The notes below the pieces were generated by a model that ran no database searches, was not told the origin of the DNA, and saw nothing but the letters and a program-made list of their open reading frames with translations. From Gnetum montanum (Eukaryota; Streptophyta; Gnetopsida; Gnetales; Gnetaceae): a stretch of 47,446 bases of DNA. Made by a program: the position numbers and the translations under genes. Numbering within the stretch: position 1 is the stretch's first letter; each line of letters opens with the position of its first letter. Where the stretch lies: positions 1 through 47,446 of the forward strand of contig MNCI01005545.1 of assembly GCA_015680685.1 (NCBI GenBank). Reading direction: 5' to 3'. Shown piece by piece: positions 35,056 to 45,130 of this stretch.

Positions 35056-35142
35056 ATCCTAATTTTTCAGCCATAAATGAAGATAATTATAAATTCATTT
35101 GTGCTAAAATATAGGTAGGCATGCTAATTCCATGAAATGAAN
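34912..35142. repeat. Inverted duplication bounded by single Ns
   Basis: About 85 bp ending at 34,997 (arm with CATGCCTACCTATATTTTAG) is repeated, inverted and practically identical, at about 35,056-35,141. Single Ns sit at 34,998 and 35,142, and a 58-bp loop lies between. The left arm fits the gag reading frame; the right arm does not. Near identity inside a highly diverged element argues for an assembly artefact. Confidence 0.75.
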
Positions 35143-36085
35143 GACTAGGTATGGCAAAGGGGAAATAAGGAGGATGAGATAGTGGAAATCTCACACCTTC
35201 TTATTTCAACATTGGAGAGAGTGGGGGAAAGTTTAAAGACCAAAATGAAAACTTGGCAGTTTCCAAAGATGGTTTTGGTAGGCTGCCAACATTTATCATA
35301 GAGGGAAAAGTAGGCTTGGTTGGTATGGAAACTAATGTTAGTTTAGTGGAAAAAACATGGTAGAAAAAATTAAATTATTATTAAGGATTCCATGCTAGTG
35401 TTTCTCTAGAAAATCATAGCAGATGTTGTGAAACGTTACCATCCAAACCACCTATAGCTTCCATGCTAAGGCTTCTACTACAAGGAGGTAATGGCAGTAT
35501 TGGATCCCTTGGGAGTTTTGGCTCCAATAAACTAGAAAATGGCTTTCAACTTGCAAAAAAAGTAGATTTGGTCATTAAATTGGTTGCAAACCTCACCAAA
35601 GTTGGCCTCCCAACTACTTCCACACTAGGTATGGTAGAGGGGGAAAAGAAGAGGGGTGAGATGATGGGAATCTCACACCTCCTACCTTATTGTTGATTGA
35701 GGAAAGGCTGAAAAAGAAAGTGGAAAATAGGTGATTTTCCACTAAAACTAGTTTTGGCCAACTTCTAGTTTTCTTAGCTTGGAAAAATGGGGGGAAACCA
35801 ACTTATGGAAGAGTTGAACCATCCACTTTAAAAACTAGAGAATAAAGTTTTGGTAGTAAAAAGTAAAAATAGGGGGAGGAGATATTAATGTTAGCTTTGG
35901 ATTATAAAATTCATAGCAAGTGTTATGAAAAGTAAAAACCCAACCACCTACAACTTCCATGTTGTAGTTTTGGTCACAACGGGGGAAAGATCAACATTGA
36001 TTCTTCAAAGGTTTTGGTCACAAAAATTAAGAAAAGTCTTGCAAATGGTAACAAAAAGAATATATCTAGTCACAAAATTTAGGTG
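35143..36085 (-). repeat. 5' leader of element 2 with an internal duplication of about 480 bp
   Basis: ACTAGGTATGGCAAAGGGG near 35,145 and ACTAGGTATGGTAGAGGGG near 35,625 begin two related copies. Both continue with GAGAT..TGGGAATCTCACACC-type sequence, then GTTTTGG, then a block with ATCATAGCAGATGTTGTGAA (35,413) or TTCATAGCAAGTGTTATGAA (about 35,909), each followed by CCACCTAYARCTTCCATG. No gene is supported; the frame at 35,463-35,696 lies within the duplication. Confidence 0.65.
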
Positions 36086-36089
36086 AAGA

Positions 36090-36107
36090 CCCTCCCTCTA
36101 ACACCAA
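36090..36107 (-). other. Primer-binding-site-like block of element 2
   Basis: On the minus strand TTGGTGTTAGAGGGAGGG lies a few bases inside the right LTR. It matches the block at 1303-1321 in element 1 and fixes the right LTR as the 5' LTR of a minus-strand element. Confidence 0.6.
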
Positions 36108-36113
36108 AAAAAT

Positions 36114-37639
36114 TTTTATGACCAAAATCCTCAGTCATTGGAAAATCCAATCTCAATACCATAATTTCCCAACCCCGAATGCCTAGGGCCTTCATGAGAG
36201 AAATGCGATTTGAGGTGCCCTTCCAATCTAGTAGATCAATCAGGGACTTATGAAATGAAAAATGTGAGAATATAAATACATCCGAATAATGCATCAAAAA
36301 TAAGATTTATTTTTAAACAAAAAATTTAAAACTTAAAAATTTATTGGAAAGAATAAAGAATAAGTTAGAGAAATATGTACAAATGATGCTTGGATGAGCA
36401 GAAAGTGGTTTCACTTATGTAAGAGTTCAAAGCCCATTGAAGTTGATGTGATCTACTCCACAATTTATGTGCTAAGGCACTCCTAATGCTATCAAACCTT
36501 CCTTCGCTATTGCAACCTTAGATCTGCAAGTTGAGTCACTACTAGGGAAGTGAGAAAAGTGGAAAATTTTTATGCCAAATTGCTCCACCTTGGGGTTTGG
36601 GAATCCTAGAAGTGCAATGTTGACACCCAAAATCCATAAATCTCAAGGCTATAATGCTTTCACACTAGGGTTTAATAGAGTACAAGTATGGGAACTTGCA
36701 AGATCTCTTGAGTTCCTAAGAATGCCCAAAGTATGGAATTATGAGAAATATTGTGTGTATGCCAAAAATTACTTAATAATGCTAAGCTTGCTCCAAACAT
36801 CAGAATTTGTAAATGGTGTTGGAGGATGGTTTTTATAGGTTCTTAGGAACATGAATGGGGCTGAAAAATGGCTATGATTGAGCTACAAAAATGGCTGAAA
36901 ATTGGATATAAATTGGCTTTAGATGGTTGCAAATTGGCTACCAAATTCAAGTCATATGGGTGCCCAAATCTAGGATGTTACTATACATACTAAGTGCTTC
37001 CTCCCATGGTCATTCCATTTACTATAAATAGTAATAAAGGAACCCCTTCCATGTTGGAGATGAATTTGTAACATTAAGCTCTCCACGATGTTTGCTGAAG
37101 TGGTTTGTCAATGTTGAAGTGCATAAAGTTATAAATTTTTTCTTTTGTGGCTTCCATGTTAAGGGATGTAATTTTCCATGCTGAAGATGAAGACACCATC
37201 TGAGGAAAAACTTCCATGTTGAGAGGCGAAGGATTCTAGGCTATGCATGTTGTCTTCATGTTGATGGAGGAATGTTCTTAAAACCTCCATCCTTCCACAC
37301 TAGGGGTAGGTGAGATATAGCCCCTGCATATTTTTCTAGCATAAGAAAATATATATCCCTCATAAAACTAATCAAATTTCCTCTCTTGGCATTCCAAAAG
37401 GTATTTTTGAACACCCCCAACCCCCCACCAAGTATAGATACTACATGACATTTTCACTTGGTAAATGAGGCTTTGACAACTTATAATGCATTTTTTAGTC
37501 TCAAGAGTATAAAATATGTGAAAATTTCCATTTTGGATTACAATTTTCACTTTTAAAATGAAGTATTACCTTGGGTTTCATGGGGTGAAAGCTACATGAT
37601 GAAGATTGGTTATAACATGCAATTTTTTGTGGTGTTTCA
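36114..37639 (-). repeat. 5' LTR of element 2 (right copy)
   Basis: Partner of 18,496-20,021, in the same direction and 1,526 bp long by my alignment. On the + strand it ends in GGTGTTTCA; the outer two bases at its inner edge are eroded. It contains TATAAATAG at 37,023-37,031 and CTTCCATGTTGAGAGG-type motifs (37,010-37,300). The many differences between the copies point to an old insertion. Confidence 0.88.
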
Positions 37640-37644
37640 CCAAG
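37640..37644. repeat. Probable target-site duplication of element 2
   Basis: CCAAG here and CCATG at 18,491-18,495 directly flank the two LTRs and agree at four of five bases. Gypsy elements usually make 5-bp duplications. The match is short, so this is suggestive only. Confidence 0.4.
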
Positions 37645-37849
37645 AAATGTCCATTTTTCATAATGAGTCTAGCAAAGACTCAGTAGATGGGAAACACATC
37701 TAAATCCACCCCATCCACATCAATCCTTCCTAATGTAATAAGCTTTCAACTTCATCAAGTTCAAACATCACAACTATCATGCTCACACAAATAGTAACCC
37801 ACTGGATCAAGGTAGGGGCTCTTTTGTAGAAAAGAACTAATCTGGTACA

Positions 37850-38200
37850 TCCCTTGATTTATCTCCAAATAGTAGGACAAAAGCCATGAAAAGCTCTATT
37901 AGATTATGGCTCTAGAATAAATGTAATATCTCAAGATATGTACCAGCCCTAGAACCTTCAACCACTAAAGAAAAGTAACATTTGTTTAAAGCTTGCAAAC
38001 TAGTCAATCACAACACCACTTAGATAGGTGGATGATGTTATTACCAAAATTAGTGGTTGGTCATATCCTACCAATTTTCTAGTGATTCATGTCAGGAAAA
38101 ACAAGAGTTTCTAATTATCATGGGAAGAGCTTGACTTAGCATCATGGATGCTAAGGTTGGAATTCATGATTTATCCTTGGTAATTTCCAAGGAAGATGAA
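37850..38200 (+). pseudogene. pro: Aspartic protease of element 3
   Basis: The sense frame has KALLDYGSRINVISQDMYQP with the catalytic Asp at 37,902-37,904. The usual Ser/Thr after Asp is Tyr, and Gly follows. About 200 bp further on, FLIIMGRA and LSIMDAKVGIHDLSLVIS (about 38,110-38,180) match the second conserved protease block and its tail. Stops and a frameshift lie between. The 37,645-37,849 interval before it is coding-like but unassigned (probably the end of gag), and 38,201-38,800 is a decayed protease-RT linker without a recognisable domain. Confidence 0.7.
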
Positions 38201-38804
38201 GCCAAAATCATTGCAAATGAAGAGTTCCATATATCACATACAATGATCATGGGTGCAATTATGTGCAAAAAATTTGATCCATTAAACAAAAAGAGACTAA
38301 GACATGTAATCAATGTGTAGGAACAAGTTGTGTGAAAAATTACTTATATGTAGCAACCACCCAACAAGAGGGCACCTAGTGGCTGACAGTCAAGAAATCT
38401 AATCTTATAAGTACATGGAACTAGAAGAGTAGATCATTAGTAGCTACATGGTAGAAATAGATAATTTTGAACAACTAAGAAAAATATGCTCTTACCCTTA
38501 GAATAATCAGGAGGAAGAAAAAGACTATGGGCACTTGGAAATACCAAATATAATGGAACCAAAACCACTGGAAATGAAATCCCTAACAATAATGTTAGAA
38601 CAAACATTTCTAGATAATAAGAAGCTAGTAATTATTAACACCAAATTAGACAAGGAATAAAAATAGAAATTGCTAAAAGTCCTTAACATATGGCCTACAA
38701 CATTCATGTGATCTTATGATGAGATCACAAGAATTGATCCATGAATTTACCAATACCAAATCTACATTGATCCTACAGTCAAACAAAAATGCCAACCTCA
38801 ATGA

Positions 38805-39970
38805 AGGCTTAATCCTAAACTCAAGGAGGTAGTCAAGTATCAATTAAAAAACTTACCAATGTTAGAATTCATTTATCCAATTATGGATAATGAATGAATA
38901 AGTACCTTGGTAATAATTCCAAAAAAGGAAGGCAAATGTTGCATCTACATCAATTTCTGGCTATTGAATTCAACCACATTTAACGATCATTTTCCATTAC
39001 CATTTGTTGTTCAAGTCCTAGATACAATTTCAAAACATGAGTACTACAATTTTTTGGATGGGTACAATGAATATAATCAAATCCACATTGCATAAGAGGA
39101 CTAAGAGAAAACCATGTTTACTAGTCCATGAGGAACATTTTCTTACAAATAGATGCCTTTTGGTCTATGTAATGCACTAACAATCTTCTAGAGATTAGTT
39201 TTAAGCATCGTCCAAAAGTAGATAGGTAATGGCATTAAATTTTTCATGGATGATTTGTACACATATAGGCTAGATTTCAAACAAGCCCTAGATTGGTTGG
39301 AGTAAGTACTTAAAGATGTGTTGAAACTAATCTGAAGCTCAATAAGTAGAAGAGCCATCTTATGGTCTAAGAAGTCATAGTACTAGGGCACAAAGTCTTC
39401 CAAAGGTATATAGAGGTAGATCCTAAAAAAAATTAGAGTCATCCAAAATATCACTCAATAGTTGTAGACAGTAGAAGATGTAAGATCCTTTTTGGACCAT
39501 ATGAGATACTATATAAGAGTTATTGAAAACTTCTTAAAAATAGCAACACTACTGGTAGAACTCACAAAGAAGGATGCACCTTTTGAGTGGATGAATTCAT
39601 GTGAAAATGCATTTAAAACTTTGAAATAAAAGTTAGTTGACACACCAATCCTTCAAGCTACCAATTGATAAAGGCCTTTTCATATCATGATTAATGACTC
39701 CAACTATGCACTTGGCACAGTATTGATACAACTTGAGGATTAAAAGAGATTGTACTACATACATTGTGCGAGTAGGAGGATCACTAGAGGGTAATTAAAC
39801 CACACCACAATTTAAAATAAGATTATGGTCATGATGTAAGCAGTTAAAAAATTCAAACATTATGTGATTCATTACCAAATCACACAAATCATAGTTTCAT
39901 TTGATTTTTAATGAACAAGGTAATGGTTAGTCTAAGAGTAATAAGATGACTTATGATTCAAGAGTTTGAC
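38805..39970 (+). pseudogene. pol: Reverse transcriptase and RNase H of element 3
   Basis: From about 38,820 the frame reads KEVVKYQLKNLPMLEFIYPI, a stop, then an open stretch at 38,907-39,095 with VIIPKKEGKCCIYINFWLLN and KHEYYNFLDGYNEYNQIHIA. The palm motif FFMDDLYTYRLDFKQALDWL lies near 39,240, so the two catalytic Asp residues are kept. RNase H follows: FEWMNSCENAFKTLK near 39,590, then RPFHIMINDSNYALGTVLIQ near 39,690 and LYYIHCASRRITRG near 39,760. At least ten stops are present. From 39,971 to 40,254 is a decayed linker. Confidence 0.87.
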
Positions 39971-40254
39971 ATCACAATGATTGAGAAAAATGGAATAGAA
40001 AATGTTGTAGATGATCATTTATCAAGGTTGAAATGGAATGCAGACAACTAAGTAGAACCCTTATCAGACCAATTTCCTATTGAGGTTCTCTTCACTAAAA
40101 TAGCCATGGACTATAGAGTACCTAACGTATCTCACAATATAAGAGATTCCTATTTAATGGAACAAAAAAAAACATGAATAATTCCTTCACAAAGCTAAAT
40201 AATACATGGAAATAAATGGCAACATGTAAAAAATTTGTACAAATGGCCTTGTTA

Positions 40255-41345
40255 GATGGTGTGTACCTTATTGCGAGTAACAAAGAATGTTATAACACAT
40301 CCATGAGTGTCCATCTAGTGGCCACTATGCAAGGTGTAGAATAGCACTTAAATTACTAATGGTAGGCTACTTTTTACCTACTCTTTTTAGAGATTCTCAC
40401 ACTTTTCTCCAATCATGTGAATGTTGCCATAGATATGGAGGAATTATGACCAGATCTAAAGGGTTGCAACACTGGATACAATTGCTAGAGCCTTTTGATA
40501 TTTGGGAAATTTATTTTATGGAGGCCCTTCAAATAATTTCAAATGGAAAAGCATATATTATTGTGACTATGGATTATTGCATGGAGTGGGAAGAGGCAAT
40601 AGTAGTAAAGGATGGTGCAGCAAAAATAGCTACCAAGTTTTTCCAACATGTGATGAACTGATATGGAGTATCTAGAATACTAATATTGGATAATGGGATC
40701 CACTTCACTTGTGCTACCTTTAAGAAAATCATGAAAAAACTTTGGGTTAACCATAAATTAATAACACCATATCATCCCCAAGAAAATGGTCAAGCTAAAT
40801 TCACTAACTAGGAAATTACTAGAATACTCACTAGGATAGTTAGTAGGTTTAGACAAGATTGGACTAAAAAATTAAATGATGCTCTATGGGCCTATATAAC
40901 ATCCTAGAAATTACCTATATGGTACACACCATATGAGTTAGTCAATACAAAGTTGCTGACACTTCCAATCCAGGTATAACTTTACACTTTAGCTACTACT
41001 AGTGAACTTGACCTTGATTTGAGTTTAGCATAAAAGCAATGTATAATGAATCTGAATATTTTATATGAAAATAGACAATTAGCACTTATTGGTAGTGAAT
41101 TCCACAAGTACTAATTCAAAATTAGGCATGATTCACAAATATGAAATGTAACCATACAACCAGGTGACAAGGTCCTATATTACAATCCTAGACATTTATT
41201 CCGAAAGGCTAAACTTTAGATACTTTTGCAAGGACCATAGATAGTACACATCACTTATCCATTTGGTTCTTATATATTAATCACCCATCTAGCCCACATA
41301 AGATTATCCTTGGAAATATCCAGCAAGTTGAATTTTACTATGAAT
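40255..41345 (+). pseudogene. int: Integrase of element 3
   Basis: The zinc-binding region is recognisable: HECPSSGHYARCRIALKLLM near 40,300, then SCECCHRYG near 40,420. The catalytic core is open at 40,359-40,661: PFDIWEIYFMEALQIISNGK, where the first catalytic Asp (usually WGIDF) is Tyr. ILILDNGIHFTCATFK keeps the second Asp (near 40,690). The third acidic residue, expected in NGQAE, is Lys (QENGQAKFTN, near 40,795). A tail with LNDALWAYITS and WYTPYELVNTKLLTLPIQV follows, then a decayed C-terminal domain to about 41,345. Two of three catalytic residues are lost. Confidence 0.87.
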
Positions 41346-41444
41346 ACTCAAAGGAATCTACCCAACCTACTCCCTAGTTTTTCACTTGCTCAATCTTCCA
41401 TTTCCCTAACCTTCATAATAGTTGTGAGGGTGTTCATTTAAAAT

Positions 41445-41665
41445 TTTAGGTACCTTACTAATTTTTCTATTTTTTGTTTTACAATTCTTTTCATTTTTCA
41501 CATTCTTTTATGTTTTTCTCATTCTTTTATTCTTTTTCATTTCTTCAATTTTTGACATTCTTTAATACTTTTCAATTCTTTAACATTTTTCATTCTTTAT
41601 AATTTTTCATAATTGTTACCATATTTTCCATTTCTTTTGTAATTTTTTTCAAACCTTTTGTAAAT
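41445..41665. repeat. Pyrimidine-rich low-complexity tract
   Basis: Repeated TTTTTCATTCTTTTA-like runs on the + strand just after pol of element 3. No coding. A polypurine tract for plus-strand priming would be purine-rich on this strand, so this is not one. Confidence 0.6.
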
Positions 41666-43379
41666 AATTTTTGATCATCAATAGAACACATTTAAATGAA
41701 GGTAAGATGTAGCCCAGTAAGGTGAAAGTTTCTCTATGATATCAAGTCATAAGAGATTGATTATTTTCATAGTGAGCCCACATCATTCATTCATCCATCC
41801 ATTCCAATAATAGCAAGTTCTTAACATGGTCATAATGATATTATTTCCATCATCAATCTAAGAATAAACTTATGATCATTATGCCTAGATAGAAAAGTTA
41901 AGAACCACAGGGGAATGAAAAGGGTGTGACATCAAGTGAACTTGTGGATTCTTTTGGATTATTATTATAAGTTCTATCATGTTACTAAGGTTTTATTATA
42001 TCCTTGTAGATCTAATGAAAAGTGTAAGTAAGAGTAAAAAAAGTGCTATCTTAAAAGGGTTGACACAAATAACAAGTAAATGACACAAAATAAGTTTATG
42101 GGGATTCCACTAGAAAGACATGTTACCCATCCCTAAAGTTAGGCTACATCTCAGAAATGTAAAAATAAAAATAAGTTTCCATGAATAAACTCCTTCATTG
42201 GACAATACACCAAGTGATTATACTCCTTCTAAAATTGATAGTCTTATGATTGTAATCCCAAGAGATGAAATGATGCAATATCAATGGAATGTGGTTTGGA
42301 CTTGGGTTGAATCTTGGACATAAAGGCTAATGATTACCTTAACCATTAATAAAACACAAAAATTCATTATGCCTATGGTAAGAAACCCATGTTTCAATTT
42401 TCACAATCCCTTCTCAATATATTTCATCTCACTATTTGAATAATCATAACTTATGATTTTGTGTAGCATAGAGTTTTCTAATTGGGTGGTACTAACATGT
42501 GCCTCTTGCTAAAAAGGTATGTGTTACATTCAACTCCTTTAGTATCTACAAACACTTTTAGGCATGGTTATACAAAAGCATTAAGGACTAGAGCCTACTT
42601 TGGGGAGGACCCACTTGTATAACTATTGTATCTTTTACTTGACAAGTGGTTCCACATCATCTTAATCCTTTCAATTCCAATAAATACTAACAAATACTTT
42701 TCATATCATTCACACTATCCATTCTAATAACATAATAATTTTTTATTTATCTTCCATTTTATCAATACCTCATATACTTTCATAGCCAAATATTCCTTAA
42801 TCATAGATTTTCAATGCTCATTTTTTACAACTAAAGTATCATCTCCATATCAAGACCCTTTCAACGTGATGCATATTTTCCAACTATCCTATGCGACTCA
42901 ATTTTTCTAAGAAAAACATTTAGAAATTTTGATTTTTCTATGATTACATTGTATCTACGATATCACAAGCACCTACAATGTTGTATTTATAATAACGCAC
43001 ACATAAAACCTATATATAGTGTGAGGGAGTTAGGAAAATTTTTCATTTTTGAATTTCATAAGAAGGGAGTTGTTGCCAATTTTTCTTTGTATCTAAGTGC
43101 TCTGACACTCCAACTTCTAACACCCATAACTTACTCATTTTTTTCTTCTATTTGTGTGATTTTGGAATCTACATTATCCTAAAATGATCATCTTAGTCAT
43201 GGGGGGTGCTAGTAAGGGAAATTTGAGCCAATTTTTTTGAAATATCTAACAACCAAAAGGTATTATAGGGGAAAGTATAAGAAAACATATTAAGAATTTT
43301 TAAAGTAAATCACTCATCCTAAGGCCAAAAAAACTTTAAGAAGACTTCTAATTAATCATTCCACTCATTTAAAGTACTA
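41666..43379. other. AT-rich stretch between pol and the coiled-coil frame of element 3
   Basis: No supported gene. Short frames such as 42,940-43,182 show no coding character. I found no match to DNA left of 17,851, so I cannot say whether an LTR lies here. Confidence 0.4.
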
Positions 43380-45130
43380 ATGGGATTGCTATTAAGAAAA
43401 TTTCTAACTCTACAATCTTAATAAACTCAGAACTTGATATAACTAAGGGTATGAGTCATCTACAACAAATTGCAGAAACTATCAATTGGAAAAGCAAAGA
43501 ATAGGCCAATCTATTCAAAGTAATTGATGATGCAGTCAAACCAACCATTTCAACCAATATTTCTAGTGAAAAAATATTGTTTTAGTTAGGAGGAGAGGCC
43601 TAATGGTCACAACAAATTTTTTGGAACACTGCATTATTCCAAGTGGTGCTTGAATTTAGAGAAGGAGCCACAATTGTGGTCATGCAGCACCATGATGCAG
43701 TGGGAGCTATAGAGGTGATCATAAACCACAGCAAATAATCATTTAATGTACCTATTATGCCACCAATTAATATTTCTGGAACTAAAGATGCTCAAATGAT
43801 AGCTGGTACCTCTATGACTCCTACAAAACATGAAGATGTATTAGATAGATTGTTGGAGATAGGACAAGTTATGACAAATATTTTTAATATCCCTACTGAT
43901 GTTACTATAACACAATCTAAATTAATTACCACCAAAGAAAAATTAATCATGGCCAAAATCATGGTAGAGCATGTTGAGAATGAGCTTTGCAGATTACAAG
44001 AAGAGATTGTAGCCCTAAGAGCAAAAATAAGAGATCCAACTTAATTCATAGCACTAGATTAGATAGCATAATTTAGAATCAAGGAAATAAATTTCCTCCT
44101 TAAGAATAATAAAGGCATACTAGATGAGAAAGAAAAGGTATTATGGAATGCTTCAGTAGCTAAAGCCCAATCATATGTCCAGGCAAAAGCACCCGCTGCA
44201 TTACAAAAAGAAAATAAATAACTCATTGTAGACAACCTGAGGTTGACCATAATAGAAAAGTAAAAAAGATTCTAGAAATATCCATCAGTTGAGAGAGTAA
44301 CTAGTAGAGCCAACCAGGATATGAGTCAACTCAAAAGAGAAACTAGAACCCTTTCTATGGAGGAGGTACACGCCATTAGATAAAAACTAGCTATTAAAAT
44401 TAGCACATGGAAAAATGAGACTAAGAAACATGAAAGGATTAAAGAACACTTTTGAGACACATTGGGCATGTTCAAGTAGATAAATGAGAAGGATATCTAG
44501 ATGGAAAATGCCAAAATTAGTTTTATTAAAGCATTGATTGGCTATCCATCCAGAATAGCATGGCCTAGACCTATCAAGCGAAAGTGAAAAATAAAGACTA
44601 GTAGATAGAAGACTTAAAAGAATATATGGTGTTCGAAAATCATTGTTATACTAATTTGACCATGTTAATAGTAGGTAGGCCAAAAAATGAGCTAGAACAA
44701 TAAGTAGAAACCACCTATAACTTATATGAGAAGAGTTTGCAAACCAAAAAGATGCTCTACAAAAACTTCAAGTAGCAAACTTAGAACTAGAAGTAGTTAA
44801 TGCTAGTTATTAGAGGCAAAAAGATGTAGTAGTGAATCTAGCCAAAAGATTAATAGACTACTGTGAACTCAGAAAAAAGGATAGAGCTTTTGAAGAAGAG
44901 AGATGATAGTTTTTGGCATGGTACATTAAAGCTAATTAGATGTGTCTTCAACTGCCATCTCCATGGAACATACTGAATCCATCAAACATTGGTTCATCAA
45001 CATGAAAGGTCTATGATCCAAGAATGAAAGGAGAGAAGTTACAAGTGCTCTTGAATAGATACCAATTTAAAAAACCTGATGACAAGGGAAGGAAACCTAT
45101 GGAAGAGCCACCTCCACTTGGAACAACATA
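43380..45130 (+). pseudogene. Coiled-coil reading frame downstream of element 3 pol, function unknown
   Basis: One plus-strand frame runs from about 43,380 to about 44,590 (around 400 codons) with no frameshift. It is broken by roughly 14 stops, most of them TAG or TAA where CAG or CAA would fit. It contains FQVVLEFREGATIVVMQHHD (43,641), an open part at 43,757-44,044 with VLDRLLEIGQVMTNIFNIP, and long heptad-like coiled coil (HVENELCRLQEEIVALRAKI, later ANQDMSQLKRETRTLSMEEV). After shifts near 44,600 and 44,755 it continues (VNLAKRLIDYCELRKKD) to a Pro-rich end, KPDDKGRKPMEEPPPLGTT, at 45,130. No family is recognised. Its position suggests an accessory frame of element 3; an independent element cannot be excluded. 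Confidence 0.6.

Larger units (their letters stand above)
18496..37639 (-). mobile_element. Element 2: old Tat-lineage gypsy retrotransposon, nested in element 3
   Basis: Two matching LTRs (18,496-20,021 and 36,114-37,639) flank minus-strand gag, protease and RT-RNase H-integrase in the expected order, with a PBS-like block next to the right LTR. The right LTR is therefore the 5' LTR. Internally there is a plus-strand antisense gene (26,307-30,962) and a tandem array (22,650-25,835). The coding parts align block by block with element 1 but carry more stops, and the two LTRs differ at many sites, so insertion is old. The second RNase H and most of integrase are deleted. Confidence 0.88.

Noticed and set aside
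41445-41665. Polypurine tract of element 3
   Set aside because: The tract is pyrimidine-rich on the coding strand, so it has the wrong polarity.
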